DNA of 64,000 nt from an uncultured Algibacter sp. (GTDB lineage Bacteria; Bacteroidota; Bacteroidia; Flavobacteriales; Flavobacteriaceae). The stretch covers positions 248,001 through 312,000 of the forward strand of contig NZ_CANKXG010000003.1 in NCBI RefSeq assembly GCF_947487575.1. The letters run 5' to 3'. Made by a program: the position numbers and the translations under genes. Each line of letters opens with the position of its first letter. Within the stretch, counting starts at the first letter, position 1. This document shows, piece by piece, positions 17,296 through 26,387 of this stretch. The notes beneath the pieces were generated by a model. That model saw only the letters and a list, made by a program, of their open reading frames with translations, had not been told where the DNA came from and did not search any database.

Positions 17296-17727
17296 CTATT
17301 TTTTTTGATTAAATAAACTTGTTTTTCTACTTACACTATATATTATTTTATTAAAAGTTTCAAGATGAATAACGTACTGCTCTGGTGTTAATACCACCTT
17401 CATCTTTTCATTCATTTTAAAATGTAAAGTATTAAATTTATCTAAAATTTCTGTTTGTGTATAGTTCTTATCTTTATCATCAAGTCTAGACATACTGTGA
17501 GTATAAAACAATAAGATATTGTAATATTCATCCCTTTCTTCTTCTGATAATTTCATCTTATCTACTTCTTCTGCATAGAATTCTTGTAAATTATCTTTTT
17601 CTTCTGGTGTATAAAGTTCAACTTTATTCTTTTCTCTTTCTTTCTGTTTTTGAGTTTTCTGTTGGGAAAACCCATTTATAGTAACTAATATTAGGCTAAG
17701 TATTAAAAATGATTTAAGTGGGCTCAT
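17296..17727 (-). CDS. Secreted helical protein, paralogue of 16364-16816
   Basis: The 143-residue product has a signal peptide (cleavage near INGFSQQ), a very charged Lys/Glu/Gln segment and a helical domain. The conserved block KVVLTPEQYVIHLETFNKII is shared with 16364-16816. It begins 3 bases after the lipoprotein gene 17731-18411, which shows operon organisation. The LTPEQ motif is seen in Spy/CpxP-like metal- or stress-responsive chaperones. I regard that as a weak resemblance. Confidence 0.65.
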   Translation of the reverse strand: MSPLKSFLILSLILVTINGFSQQKTQKQKEREKNKVELYTPEEKDNLQEFYAEEVDKMKLSEEERDEYYNILLFYTHSMSRLDDKDKNYTQTEILDKFNTLHFKMNEKMKVVLTPEQYVIHLETFNKIIYSVSRKTSLFNQKK

Positions 17728-17730
17728 TAT

Positions 17731-18411
17731 CTATCTTTTAAATTGTTTTGAAATTAATGTTGTGAATTTATCCAATATTTTTTGTGACGATGACGGGTTT
17801 GTTGCTTCTATTTCATAAATACCAACAAGCTGCTTGTCACTCTCTAATGTTAAATTATAAACAACAGCCTCTAAAATATAAGTTTTTGAGGATAAAACAA
17901 AACTGTTTTCACTTGCATTATCATTATACACTGGTTTTAAGTTTCTACTAATATATTCAATAGAATGCACATTATAATAATCTGTAAAACTTACTCCATA
18001 TTTCCCTTTTATTGAAGCCGAACCATAATCAGTAGGACTTTTCGCTGATGAGCTTTCTATTTTAGTATCTTTTAAAGCTGTAAGCATGATACTCTTAATT
18101 CCATTTTTATTGAACATAGATAAAATGGCATCAATCTCTTCTTGAGAACGGTTTTTATCTTCTTTAAGATTAGGAAATTTTACATGAGCAGCCACAGCAT
18201 CTATACCTTGTTCTTTTAATTCAGAAACCAATTCGTTTTCGTATGCTTTACGAACCTCTAAATCATTAGACCTTGCTACTACTAATAGTTTTTTAGATTT
18301 TGTGTCATTAAAATCTTTTGAAGACCATGCTTCAGTAAGCTTAGTCGACGCACAGTTTGATAATACAATACTTAGTACAAGTAAGGCAATAGTTTTATTT
18401 AATTTCTTCAT
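17731..18411 (-). CDS. Lipoprotein, paralogue of the LytTR-linked lipoprotein at 2933-3586
   Basis: This is a 226-residue lipoprotein with lipobox LSNC (Cys20) and a domain aligned with 2933-3586: a short segment with a conserved Trp, KKLLVVARSNDLEVRKAYEN, then VKFPNLKEDKN, then SIMLTALKDTK, and a late strand before an FTTLISKQ tail. It heads the small-gene operon 18411-16364. Unlike the first copy it has no phased TTCACTT repeats upstream; the upstream 85 bases hold only A/T-rich sequence. Function unknown. Confidence 0.72.
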   Translation of the reverse strand: MKKLNKTIALLVLSIVLSNCASTKLTEAWSSKDFNDTKSKKLLVVARSNDLEVRKAYENELVSELKEQGIDAVAAHVKFPNLKEDKNRSQEEIDAILSMFNKNGIKSIMLTALKDTKIESSSAKSPTDYGSASIKGKYGVSFTDYYNVHSIEYISRNLKPVYNDNASENSFVLSSKTYILEAVVYNLTLESDKQLVGIYEIEATNPSSSQKILDKFTTLISKQFKR

Positions 18412-18495
18412 TCTATAATTTTATTTTTTTCTTTTTTTTTATAAGAACACAACAATATTTAAAAGTTTAAAGATATAACTATTTCATTTTTATTA

Positions 18496-19164
18496 TCAAT
18501 TTTTATCATTCTTTATAGATAGCTGATTTATATATTTCCCAACAACAATAGCTGTTATTACAACTAAATATATTTGCCCCATTAAACCAATTAAAATAGC
18601 TGCTTTATGCGCTAATGCACTAACAGGTAAAATATCTCCATACCCAATGGTTAATAATGTAATATAGCTGTAATACATCAGATTTTCTGTAATTGAAATC
18701 CCATCTATTAAACCTGAAAACGAATTAGGGTATACCATTTCGATACTTAAGCAGATAAAAAAACCGATTAACCCAAGAGAAATGTATCCACTAACAAGTC
18801 CAAATATCACATTTTTGCTGACTTTTTTTGCTTGCCATACTTGCTTTATAATTTCTACAGTAACTACGATGTAAAACAAAAAGTAAGTCAACATTTTTAT
18901 TGGACCAACTAAATTCTCATTTGCTGTTTCTATTAATTCTGAGCCAAGTAATACGGCACTTAGAACAAGTAAAGCAACTAAAAACCACATTGTTTTTTTC
19001 TGTTTTGATAACAGCACAATCCCAGCAAATAGATTAATTAAAAACAGTACTGGTGATAGATAGGTTTCAAATACAATTGACGGTACAATAAGAGACCCAA
19101 ACAGTATCGCAATCTGACTAAAAAAGAAAACCTCGAAACGGTATGGATATAATCTCTTTAGCAT
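18496..19164 (-). CDS. K+ channel-like membrane protein (pore motif TIGYGD)
   Basis: The 222-residue protein has about six hydrophobic helices with a C-terminal ion_trans_2-type pore module: helix, pore loop with selectivity filter TIGYGDILPVS, and a final helix (LMGQIYLVVITAIVVGKYI). The N-terminal four helices lack an obvious voltage-sensor arginine series. The start codon lies one base after the RND pump gene stop, so it is translated from the same message as the pump. Linkage of a potassium channel to an efflux operon is unusual. Confidence 0.8.
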   Translation of the reverse strand: MLKRLYPYRFEVFFFSQIAILFGSLIVPSIVFETYLSPVLFLINLFAGIVLLSKQKKTMWFLVALLVLSAVLLGSELIETANENLVGPIKMLTYFLFYIVVTVEIIKQVWQAKKVSKNVIFGLVSGYISLGLIGFFICLSIEMVYPNSFSGLIDGISITENLMYYSYITLLTIGYGDILPVSALAHKAAILIGLMGQIYLVVITAIVVGKYINQLSIKNDKN

Positions 19165-19165
19165 T

Positions 19166-22100
19166 TTAATCTAAAAGGGCATCATTGAATTTATAATCTT
19201 TATAATTCACTTTATACATCACACTATAAAATGCTGGAATAAATAATAATGTAATTACGGTTCCAAACAGTAAACCAACCATAATGGTTACCGCCATAGG
19301 TTCCCACATTTCTCCACCACCTAGATATAAAGGCACTAAGCCTAAAACGGTTGTAAATGTGGCTAATAAAATGGGTCTAAATCGTTGTAAACATGCTGCA
19401 ATAATAGCATCTTGTGGTTTACGGTTTAATTCAGATTCTTCAATTTCAATTCTATCTACTAAAACGATGGCATTATTAATAACGATTCCTGCTAATGAAA
19501 TTACACCTAAAAATGCCATAAATCCAAATGGAACACCGAACAATAATAAACCTAAAACCATCCCAATGACTCCCAACGGAATTGTACAAACAATCATCAC
19601 CATTTTTCTAAATGAGTTAAACTGAATGATTAATAACATGACAATGATAAAAGCTGAAAGCGGTAAATAACTAGCTACTGCTCCCATATTTTCTGCAGAA
19701 CTCTTTGCATCACCTCCTAATTCATAAGTATAGCCTTTACCCCAAACTTCTTTTTGTTCTTCTAGCCAAGGCGTAATCGCTTGAGTCACCTCGGAAGCAT
19801 TACCCGTAGTTGTTAATTCACTGGATACCTTAATGGTTCTTGTTAAATCAATACGCTTTATTTTAGAGTATTGCCATTCTGGAATAATAGTGGCTACCTG
19901 TAATAAAGGCACACTTTTTCCTGAACTTTGAGCATATATATTTAAGGTTTCTAATGACGATAATGATTGTTGTTTGCTTTGGTTACTCTTCATTATGATA
20001 GGAATGGATTTATCGCCTTCCCTATACTCTCCTGCTTGAAAACCATCTAAAACAGTTTGCAGAGACGTTGCAATATCTTGATTAGTAATGCCTGCAGTTT
20101 GTGCTTTACTTTGATCAATATCTATAACAAACTTCTTCCCTTTTGGTCCCCAGTCATCTTTGATGTTTTTTGTTCCAGAAATGGTAAATAACTTTGCTTT
20201 AATTTCTTCGGAGATACTTGCTAATTTATCTGGATCATCACCTGAAACTTCAATTTCTACAGGTGTTCCACCACCACCAGAACCAAGTAAACCAACTTTA
20301 ATATCGGCATTTGGGAAATTTTCAAAACTGAATGCATCTAGTTTTTCAACCATAAGATTATTCACCAAGAAAGAAGAGGTATTAATTAAAATATGTGCAT
20401 AATTAGAATTTGCTTCATCTGCATTATAACCTAAATCGTAAGCTGATGGGCCTTCTCCAATATAAGCCGACCAATCTACAATCCCATCTGGTTTATCATC
20501 TGTTACTTTTAGTTCTTTTCCCATAAAGTCCTCAAGTGCTAAAATTACAGCTGTGGTACTTTCAATTTTTGTGTTCTCTGGTAAATTAACATCTACCGTT
20601 ATCATATTACGATCACTATCTGGAAAGAATACAAATCCTAAAAGACCAAATCCAAAAATGGATAAAAAGAACATAAAAACGATAAGCACCAATACTGATT
20701 TTTTCCAATTGAGCGCTACTAAGATTAAATCTTTATACTTACTTTTTAATCCATTAATTAATTTATCTAAGAAGCTTACTTTCCCAGCTTCTTTTGGTTT
20801 TACTTTTAAAAAGAAAACACAGAATAGGGTGATAACACTTAACGCTATAATCCATGAAGACAAGAGAGCAATCGTTATAACAACGAAAATGGGTCCCATA
20901 ATATCTCCCATGACCGATTCTGCCATATAGAAAGCTAAAAACGCTGCAGATGTTGTTAATGTTGAAATTAATAAGGGTGTAAATAATTCTGAACACGAAT
21001 CTATGGCTGCCTTTTTAACAGAAATACCTGCCTCCATTTTTACCATGACCGATTCTGCTACAACAATAGCATTATCTACCATCATCCCTAAAGCCATAAT
21101 TAAAGCTGCTAACGAAATTTGATTTAATCCAACATCAATTAACCCCATAACCATAAGTGTGGTGATGGTTACAATAGGAATTAAACTTGCTATGACCAAT
21201 CCTGTTCTTATTCCTAAAAAGAATAACATCACTGCCAATACAATGGCAATAGCCTGTAAAAGGTTTCCAATAAAATCACTAATTTTTAAATCGATGTATT
21301 GATCTATTGATGCTAAACGAGATACCTCTAATCCAACTGGTAATTTATCTTGCCACTCCGCTAACAACACATCAATTTCTTCGCCTAACTTAATGATATT
21401 TGCACCTTCTTTTAAAGATATATGCAATGAGATAGCATCCTTTCCATTAATACGTACTTTTTGTTTTGGCGGATTGATATACCCTTTTTTAACCGTAGTA
21501 ATATCTTCAAGAGCTATAACTTGTCCACTTTCTCCAACGGGGATTAACATGTTCTGTATCGACCTTAAATCGTTGAAATTACCCGTTGGTTCAAGAATAA
21601 TACGTTCGGCTTCAACATTAATAGTTCCACCTGAGCTTAATATATTCGTACTACCAATAATATTTTTCAATCTGCTAGAAGTTAGTCCGTAGGCCTTTAA
21701 TCTGGTATTTTCAAACTCAACAAAAACACGTTCTTCCTGCGCACCGTTCAACTCAACTTTGGCAGCATCTTCAAGTTTTATTAAATCATCTCTCAAATCA
21801 TCTGCATAATCTTTCATTTCTGCATAGTCATAACCATCGGAAATTAAACCTACAGCAATACCAAATACTTCTCCAATACCATCATCCCGTAATTGCGGAT
21901 TTACATTACTAGGCAAGCCTTGAATCGTGCTCAGTTTTCGACGTAAACGGTCCCATACTGGCTGTAATTCTTCAGGTGAAACTTCCATTTTTAATTCAAC
22001 CTGAACAACTGAAAGTCCTGTACGCGATGTGCTTTTCACCACTTTTAATTCTGGTAATTCCTGTGCTACTTTTTCAATTTTGTCACTAACCAATTCTTCT

Positions 22101-22276
22101 ACACGTTCTGGACTTGCGCCAGGAAATGAGGATACTACTGATGCTACTCTAATGGTATATGGTGGCATACTATCTCTTGAAAGGCTTGCGTAAAACAACA
22201 TCCCCATGACCATAACAACAGCTAGGATACTTAAAACTACGCGATTACGATTTATTGAAAATTCTGTAAGATTCAT
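19166..22276 (-). CDS. RND-family efflux pump, inner-membrane permease
   Basis: The 1036-residue protein has the AcrB/HAE1-like layout: helix 1 (NRVVLSILAVVMVMGML), two large periplasmic loops, and six plus six helices. The central TM4 motif is MALGMMVDNAIVVAES, with a single Asp where many family members have DD. A conserved SSFPGASPERVEELVSDKI porter start and a late MAFLGVISLAGIVINNAIV segment (TM10) are also present. It is the proton-driven pump of a tripartite complex with the adaptor (22301-23392) and the TolC-like protein (23404-25734). Gene gaps are 24 and 11 bases. Substrate unknown; metals, drugs or lipids are possible. Confidence 0.92.
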   Translation of the reverse strand: MNLTEFSINRNRVVLSILAVVMVMGMLFYASLSRDSMPPYTIRVASVVSSFPGASPERVEELVSDKIEKVAQELPELKVVKSTSRTGLSVVQVELKMEVSPEELQPVWDRLRRKLSTIQGLPSNVNPQLRDDGIGEVFGIAVGLISDGYDYAEMKDYADDLRDDLIKLEDAAKVELNGAQEERVFVEFENTRLKAYGLTSSRLKNIIGSTNILSSGGTINVEAERIILEPTGNFNDLRSIQNMLIPVGESGQVIALEDITTVKKGYINPPKQKVRINGKDAISLHISLKEGANIIKLGEEIDVLLAEWQDKLPVGLEVSRLASIDQYIDLKISDFIGNLLQAIAIVLAVMLFFLGIRTGLVIASLIPIVTITTLMVMGLIDVGLNQISLAALIMALGMMVDNAIVVAESVMVKMEAGISVKKAAIDSCSELFTPLLISTLTTSAAFLAFYMAESVMGDIMGPIFVVITIALLSSWIIALSVITLFCVFFLKVKPKEAGKVSFLDKLINGLKSKYKDLILVALNWKKSVLVLIVFMFFLSIFGFGLLGFVFFPDSDRNMITVDVNLPENTKIESTTAVILALEDFMGKELKVTDDKPDGIVDWSAYIGEGPSAYDLGYNADEANSNYAHILINTSSFLVNNLMVEKLDAFSFENFPNADIKVGLLGSGGGGTPVEIEVSGDDPDKLASISEEIKAKLFTISGTKNIKDDWGPKGKKFVIDIDQSKAQTAGITNQDIATSLQTVLDGFQAGEYREGDKSIPIIMKSNQSKQQSLSSLETLNIYAQSSGKSVPLLQVATIIPEWQYSKIKRIDLTRTIKVSSELTTTGNASEVTQAITPWLEEQKEVWGKGYTYELGGDAKSSAENMGAVASYLPLSAFIIVMLLIIQFNSFRKMVMIVCTIPLGVIGMVLGLLLFGVPFGFMAFLGVISLAGIVINNAIVLVDRIEIEESELNRKPQDAIIAACLQRFRPILLATFTTVLGLVPLYLGGGEMWEPMAVTIMVGLLFGTVITLLFIPAFYSVMYKVNYKDYKFNDALLD

Positions 22277-22300
22277 AATTAATGGTTTGGTTAGCTATTA

Positions 22301-23392
22301 TTATTTTAATCTTACGTCTTGTCCGTCTAATAAGGTTTGTAAACCAGCTGTTGCTATTTTATCTCCAGCTACTAATCCATTTTTCACTTCAAAACCATCA
22401 GCAGTCAACTCTCCTAATTCTAAATAGCGTTTATTCACTGTTCCCGTTGCATCATCCTTAGATGTAATTAAAAAAACAAAACGCCCTTTCCCATCTTCAC
22501 CAACTGATTTAACAGGAATAATTAATGATTTACTTTGCTTGTTGTCACCATTTGTAAAATCGAAAGTAACGCTGGCTGCCATTCCTGGTTTAATGTCTTG
22601 TATTGGATTAATAATTTCTATGGCAGTAATATAAGTTGATGAATTTGGATCAATACTGGGTGACACTTCAAAGATTCTACCTTCAAATGTTTTATTTTCA
22701 ATTGAAGAAAAATCCATTTTGGTAGTCATGTCTACTTTTACCTTATTAATAACAGATTCGGGTAAACCAACCTCAACCTTCATTCCATCACCAGCATTTA
22801 ATTCGGCAAACTGATGACCAGCAGAAACGCGTTCATTTACAGCACCATCAGTCCAAGCAATAACACCATCTTTTGGTGCTCTAATAACACCATAGCTCAA
22901 TTGTGTTGCTTGTATAGTTTTACCCTGTTTAGCAGATTCAAATTGATCTAAAGCTGATTGATATGAATTTTTTGCCTGTTCATATTCACTTAATGAATTA
23001 CTTCCTTTTTCATATAAAGATTTTACTCTATCTAAATTTGATTTAGCGGTATTCATAGCCGATTTCGCCGTATTTAAAGCTGAAACTGATTGTTGATAAG
23101 ATAAATTTGCTTCTACATTATCTAATCTGGCAATCACATCATCCTTTTTAACTTTTGCTCCTTTCCAATGATTAACTTTGGTAATAACACCACTACTTCT
23201 AAAACTTAAACCTATTGCATCACTGGCTTTTGCAGTACCGCTAAATGTTCTTATTTTATGAGCATCAACATCTCCCACTACTTCATATTTCACGGGTCGC
23301 AAAACAGTTTCTTTAACTTGCTTTTCTTCTTTACAAGAGATAAAGGCAATTAAACTTAAAATTGTGATTAGGATATATTTTTTAATCTTCAT
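22301..23392 (-). CDS. RND efflux periplasmic adaptor (membrane fusion protein), lipoprotein
   Basis: The 363-residue protein has a lipoprotein signal with lipobox at Cys20 (IAFISCKEE). The order of domains is the MFP one: barrel-sandwich half (GVITKVNHWKGAKVKKDDVIARLDN), helical hairpin (LDRVKSLYEKGSNSLSEYEQAK), second lipoyl half (GVIRAPKDGVIAWTDG), beta-barrel and membrane-proximal domains. It links the pump (19166-22276) to the TolC-like channel (23404-25734). It is the second gene of the operon. Confidence 0.9.
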   Translation of the reverse strand: MKIKKYILITILSLIAFISCKEEKQVKETVLRPVKYEVVGDVDAHKIRTFSGTAKASDAIGLSFRSSGVITKVNHWKGAKVKKDDVIARLDNVEANLSYQQSVSALNTAKSAMNTAKSNLDRVKSLYEKGSNSLSEYEQAKNSYQSALDQFESAKQGKTIQATQLSYGVIRAPKDGVIAWTDGAVNERVSAGHQFAELNAGDGMKVEVGLPESVINKVKVDMTTKMDFSSIENKTFEGRIFEVSPSIDPNSSTYITAIEIINPIQDIKPGMAASVTFDFTNGDNKQSKSLIIPVKSVGEDGKGRFVFLITSKDDATGTVNKRYLELGELTADGFEVKNGLVAGDKIATAGLQTLLDGQDVRLK

Positions 23393-23403
23393 AATACAGG
23401 TTG

Positions 23404-25734
23404 TTAGTTTTTACTCAATATATATTGATTGGCTCTTTGAATGAATTCTTGATTTTCGGCTTCGGTATGGGTTAAAAAGAAATACCCTATAGCACGTTCT
23501 AATTGCATAGAAGTAATTAAATAATTATAATTTGCAGTAGATCTTGCTAACTGTGTTTGCAGGAAATTCGTCTGTGCATCTATTAATTGAATAATTGGTA
23601 CCGCGCCTTGTTTATAAGCATTTTGTGTAAGCTCTAAACTTTCTTTAGCTGTTTCTTCAGATACTTTAGAAATTTCAATATTTGCTATTTCACTAATTAA
23701 ATTTAAAATAATATCATTGACATTCTTTTCTATACTTAATTGAATGTTTTCCTTTTCAAAACCTAGTTGTTCTTGCTGAATTAGTGCTGTTTGACGATTT
23801 ATATTTCTTTGATTTTGATTGAATATTGGTAAGGATAGATTCAACCCTACATTATATGTTCCGTCGGGAGCTGCTGGAAAACCAGCTGGCAGCGTCGAGC
23901 CTTTTCCCGATTGGGAGATAGCCAGATTATATTGTCCTTGTAATGCAACTGTAGGTATGAAACGACCATAATCATTTAAATCATAAGTGCGTTTAGTGAC
24001 GTTTAGGTTATAATCTATACTTTTTAATTCTGGAGCATTATTTTTAGCCTCCTGAATTAAAAATTCAATTAAAGCTGGTTGTAATTTCGGATTATCTAAA
24101 ATGACATAAAAGTCTTGATATTTATAATTTTTATAAACACCTTCGGAAAGTACTGCATCATTAATATCTATATCTTTATTAATAGGTGAATTCATTAATT
24201 GATTAATTGTAAAATAGGCTTGTCGTAATTGATTCCCAGCATCAATAAGGTTTTGCGTATTCTGTGCCAACTGACTCCTAAAACGCAACACATCAGACTT
24301 ACCTGATGCACCGCCTTCAAAATTTTGTTCAGCTAATTCTAAATTACGTTTTGTAGTTTGCAAGTTCTGATTCTGAATATTTGTATTTGTTTTTAGAATT
24401 AAGGCATTAAAATAAGCTACTGAAGCATTTAACAGGGCATCTAATTCATTAGCATTATAATTTTCCTGTTCTGCTTTTCGTAATTCATCTTTAATATCAA
24501 TATTTGCTGAAGCACTTTCAGAATAAATCAATTGCTCCAAAACAACATTTCCTGATGTTGAAATTTCTGGATTAGAACCATTTGAAATTTCTGCTACTCT
24601 AGGGTCTAGATAAACACCACTAACGCCAGCGGTAACATTTGGCAAATAACCGCTTTTAGCAATTTTAACATCTTGACCACTTAGTTCAATACTCTTTTTA
24701 CTCGAAGATAAGCCTAAGTTTTGGTCTAAAACACCACCCATGATATCTAATATAGACAATGCATTTTCTGTTTTAGGTTTTGTAGTACTTCCAATAAAAT
24801 CTGCGGAGCCTAACATGGCATATCTCAATGGAAAATCAATAAGTTTTGCAGTATCGAAATTAATAGTTAGCTTATTTTTATACTCTAGTAACAATGGCAA
24901 TTCTGAAGCATTAGTACCACTATTAATAGCTTCTACGTTTAGAGCGATACGTCTAAAAAACTGATCTAAGTTCGTTTGAGGTTGATTGGTTGCTAATATA
25001 CCACGCTCTACATCCTTAACTCTGTTAGCTGAAAATGATGGTAGTTTTTTAGTGTTAATCATTGAGGTTAGGGTCTCAAATTGTGCATTACCAAAATCAA
25101 AACCACCAGCAAGATAAACGGCATCAATGCCATCTAAATCAGAAGAACCAATACCATTTTCTGATAACGGAATTAAACGATATTGTTTTCCTGCTTTCTG
25201 AAAATATGGATCAAATATCGTCTCTAATGGAAGCGCATCTATAATGTAATCATCTATAATAATGCCGATATTTTTATAGTCGTAGATAGTTTCGAAGGCG
25301 TCCAAATCCTTCTTATAAGACAGCGGAGCGATGATATATGTAATATTATTAATCCCAGACGTTTTCTGTTCTGAAGGTAAGTTTATAAAATCTGAATTAA
25401 TTGAACCAAAAACAATGACGGGTTTGGTATAACTTTCCTGTTGGCTCAAAACTATATTATCCATAACTCCAAAAGCCAAAATAATATCTGCATCACTATT
25501 AACCAATGATTGGTAGTTTGCCTTTGCTGTTTCTAAATTATAGTTGTTTGAAAGTACATTTTTAAAGTTTACTGTTTTACCTTGACCCAAAACTGCTTTA
25601 ATTTCAGTTTTTAATTGTTCTAATAAAGGTTGTACTTCTGGTGTATCCTTGTCGGTCAAAAGACCTATTTCTATAGCTTGAGAAAAACTTAATTGAAAAA
25701 TTAATACGAAGAAAAATACGAGGTTTTTTTTCAT
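23404..25734 (-). CDS. TolC-family outer-membrane factor fused to a periplasmic-binding-like domain
   Basis: The 776-residue protein is far longer than the usual 430-480 for TolC-family members. After the signal peptide the first 300 residues look like an ABC_sub_bind periplasmic-binding domain (IEIGLLTDKDTPEVQ, ADIILAFGVMDNIVLSQQ, KPVIVFGSINSDF, DAVYLAGGFDFGN). From about residue 340 there are the two TolC/OEP repeats, with helices such as NLELAEQNFEGG, SKVSEETAKESLELTQNAYKQGAV and IQLIDAQTNFLQTQLA. It heads the operon with the adaptor and pump. A shadow frame on the other strand exists but has no support. The fused domain may sense or capture the substrate before export. Confidence 0.88.
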   Translation of the reverse strand: MKKNLVFFFVLIFQLSFSQAIEIGLLTDKDTPEVQPLLEQLKTEIKAVLGQGKTVNFKNVLSNNYNLETAKANYQSLVNSDADIILAFGVMDNIVLSQQESYTKPVIVFGSINSDFINLPSEQKTSGINNITYIIAPLSYKKDLDAFETIYDYKNIGIIIDDYIIDALPLETIFDPYFQKAGKQYRLIPLSENGIGSSDLDGIDAVYLAGGFDFGNAQFETLTSMINTKKLPSFSANRVKDVERGILATNQPQTNLDQFFRRIALNVEAINSGTNASELPLLLEYKNKLTINFDTAKLIDFPLRYAMLGSADFIGSTTKPKTENALSILDIMGGVLDQNLGLSSSKKSIELSGQDVKIAKSGYLPNVTAGVSGVYLDPRVAEISNGSNPEISTSGNVVLEQLIYSESASANIDIKDELRKAEQENYNANELDALLNASVAYFNALILKTNTNIQNQNLQTTKRNLELAEQNFEGGASGKSDVLRFRSQLAQNTQNLIDAGNQLRQAYFTINQLMNSPINKDIDINDAVLSEGVYKNYKYQDFYVILDNPKLQPALIEFLIQEAKNNAPELKSIDYNLNVTKRTYDLNDYGRFIPTVALQGQYNLAISQSGKGSTLPAGFPAAPDGTYNVGLNLSLPIFNQNQRNINRQTALIQQEQLGFEKENIQLSIEKNVNDIILNLISEIANIEISKVSEETAKESLELTQNAYKQGAVPIIQLIDAQTNFLQTQLARSTANYNYLITSMQLERAIGYFFLTHTEAENQEFIQRANQYILSKN

Positions 25735-25877
25735 AGGGGTTAGTTTTTTTGTAAAAATAATGCTTTTATTTTATTCCAACATACTGATTTTTTTAAATTA
25801 AAAAATGAAAAGAGTAAAAACAGCCTTATTTTGCAAATATTAAATAAGAAAATGTTTTGCATTTTCCTTACTAGTTA

Positions 25878-25917
25878 TGGAAACTGGGCTCGAATCGGCG
25901 ACTCTTAGGTTATGAAA
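25878..25917 (-). other. Degraded tRNA 3'-half-like segment (possible attachment-site remnant)
   Basis: Read on the minus strand, this stretch shows a CAT-type anticodon loop context (TTTCATAACC) followed by a T-arm-like GATTCGAGCCC and a short acceptor-like end. Stem pairing is imperfect and there is no 5' half, so it is not a working tRNA. It may be a relic of an element integrated in a tRNA. The assignment is weak. Confidence 0.3.
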
Positions 25918-26050
25918 TTTAAAACTTTGATTAATCATTTAAATCACTTCTACTACGAAAAAATATCAATAACAAAAAAAAGATAATAGTTTTTGATATT
26001 AAATCTATTTAAATCTCATTATTCTAAATTAAGTCAAAGAAAATAACAAA

Positions 26051-26072
26051 ATGTTGTACCTATGTTGTACCT
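26051..26072. repeat. Tandem 11-bp repeat (ATGTTGTACCT x2)
   Basis: Two exact copies of ATGTTGTACCT lie at 26051-26061 and 26062-26072, about 60 bp from the intact tRNA-Leu. Such short phased repeats are seen at recombinase arm sites, but nothing here proves that. Confidence 0.5.
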
Positions 26073-26102
26073 GAGTAAAAACGAAGTCTGATTTTAAATA
26101 AA

Positions 26103-26130
26103 AAAAGCTCTCAATAAATTGAGAGCTTTT
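26103..26130 (-). terminator. Hairpin terminator behind tRNA-Leu
   Basis: An A/T-flanked perfect stem is formed by AAAAGCTCTCAA (26103-26114) and TTGAGAGCTTTT (26119-26130), with a four-base loop. It lies one base from the tRNA 3' end and would terminate the minus-strand transcript. Confidence 0.75.
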
Positions 26131-26131
26131 G

Positions 26132-26213
26132 TACAGGTGGGGAGACTCGAACTCCCACACATTGCTGCATTAGATCCTAAGTCTAACGTGTCTACCAATT
26201 CCACCACACCTGC
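26132..26213 (-). tRNA. tRNA-Leu (anticodon UAG)
   Basis: On the minus strand it starts GCAGGTGTGGTGGAATTGG, with a D-arm including TGGTAGACAC and anticodon stem-loop TTAGA-CTTAGGA-TCTAA (anticodon TAG). A long variable arm and the T-arm GGGAGTTCGAGTCTCCC follow. The acceptor stem closes GCAGGTG with CACCTGT, the first pair being a G-U wobble, with A as discriminator. CCA is not encoded. Its 82 bases and long variable arm fit a leucine tRNA. Confidence 0.93.
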
Positions 26214-26241
26214 ATTTCAAATATTTTAACACTAATAATTA

Positions 26242-26287
26242 GGTTAAATCCTAAGTCTAGCGTGTCTACCAATTCCACCACGCCCGC
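26242..26287 (-). pseudogene. Truncated tRNA-Leu copy (5' half only)
   Basis: On the minus strand it reads GCGGGCGTGGTGGAATTGG, then a D-arm and the anticodon arm with CTTAGGA, and it stops there: no variable arm, T-arm or 3' acceptor strand follows. It is nearly identical to the same part of the intact tRNA-Leu at 26132-26213, but its acceptor 5' strand (GCGGGCG) differs, so it derives from a second tRNA-Leu gene. Confidence 0.75.
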
Positions 26288-26387
26288 TAAAGGACTGCAA
26301 ATATAATCAACATTTTTAAATTGCAAACTTTATAGTATCAAAAAACATTCTTTTTTATATTTTTGAATGCATCCACATAAAAACCTA

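Noticed and set aside
26242-26287. A second working tRNA-Leu
   Set aside because: Only the 5' half is present; variable arm, T-arm and 3' acceptor strand are missing.
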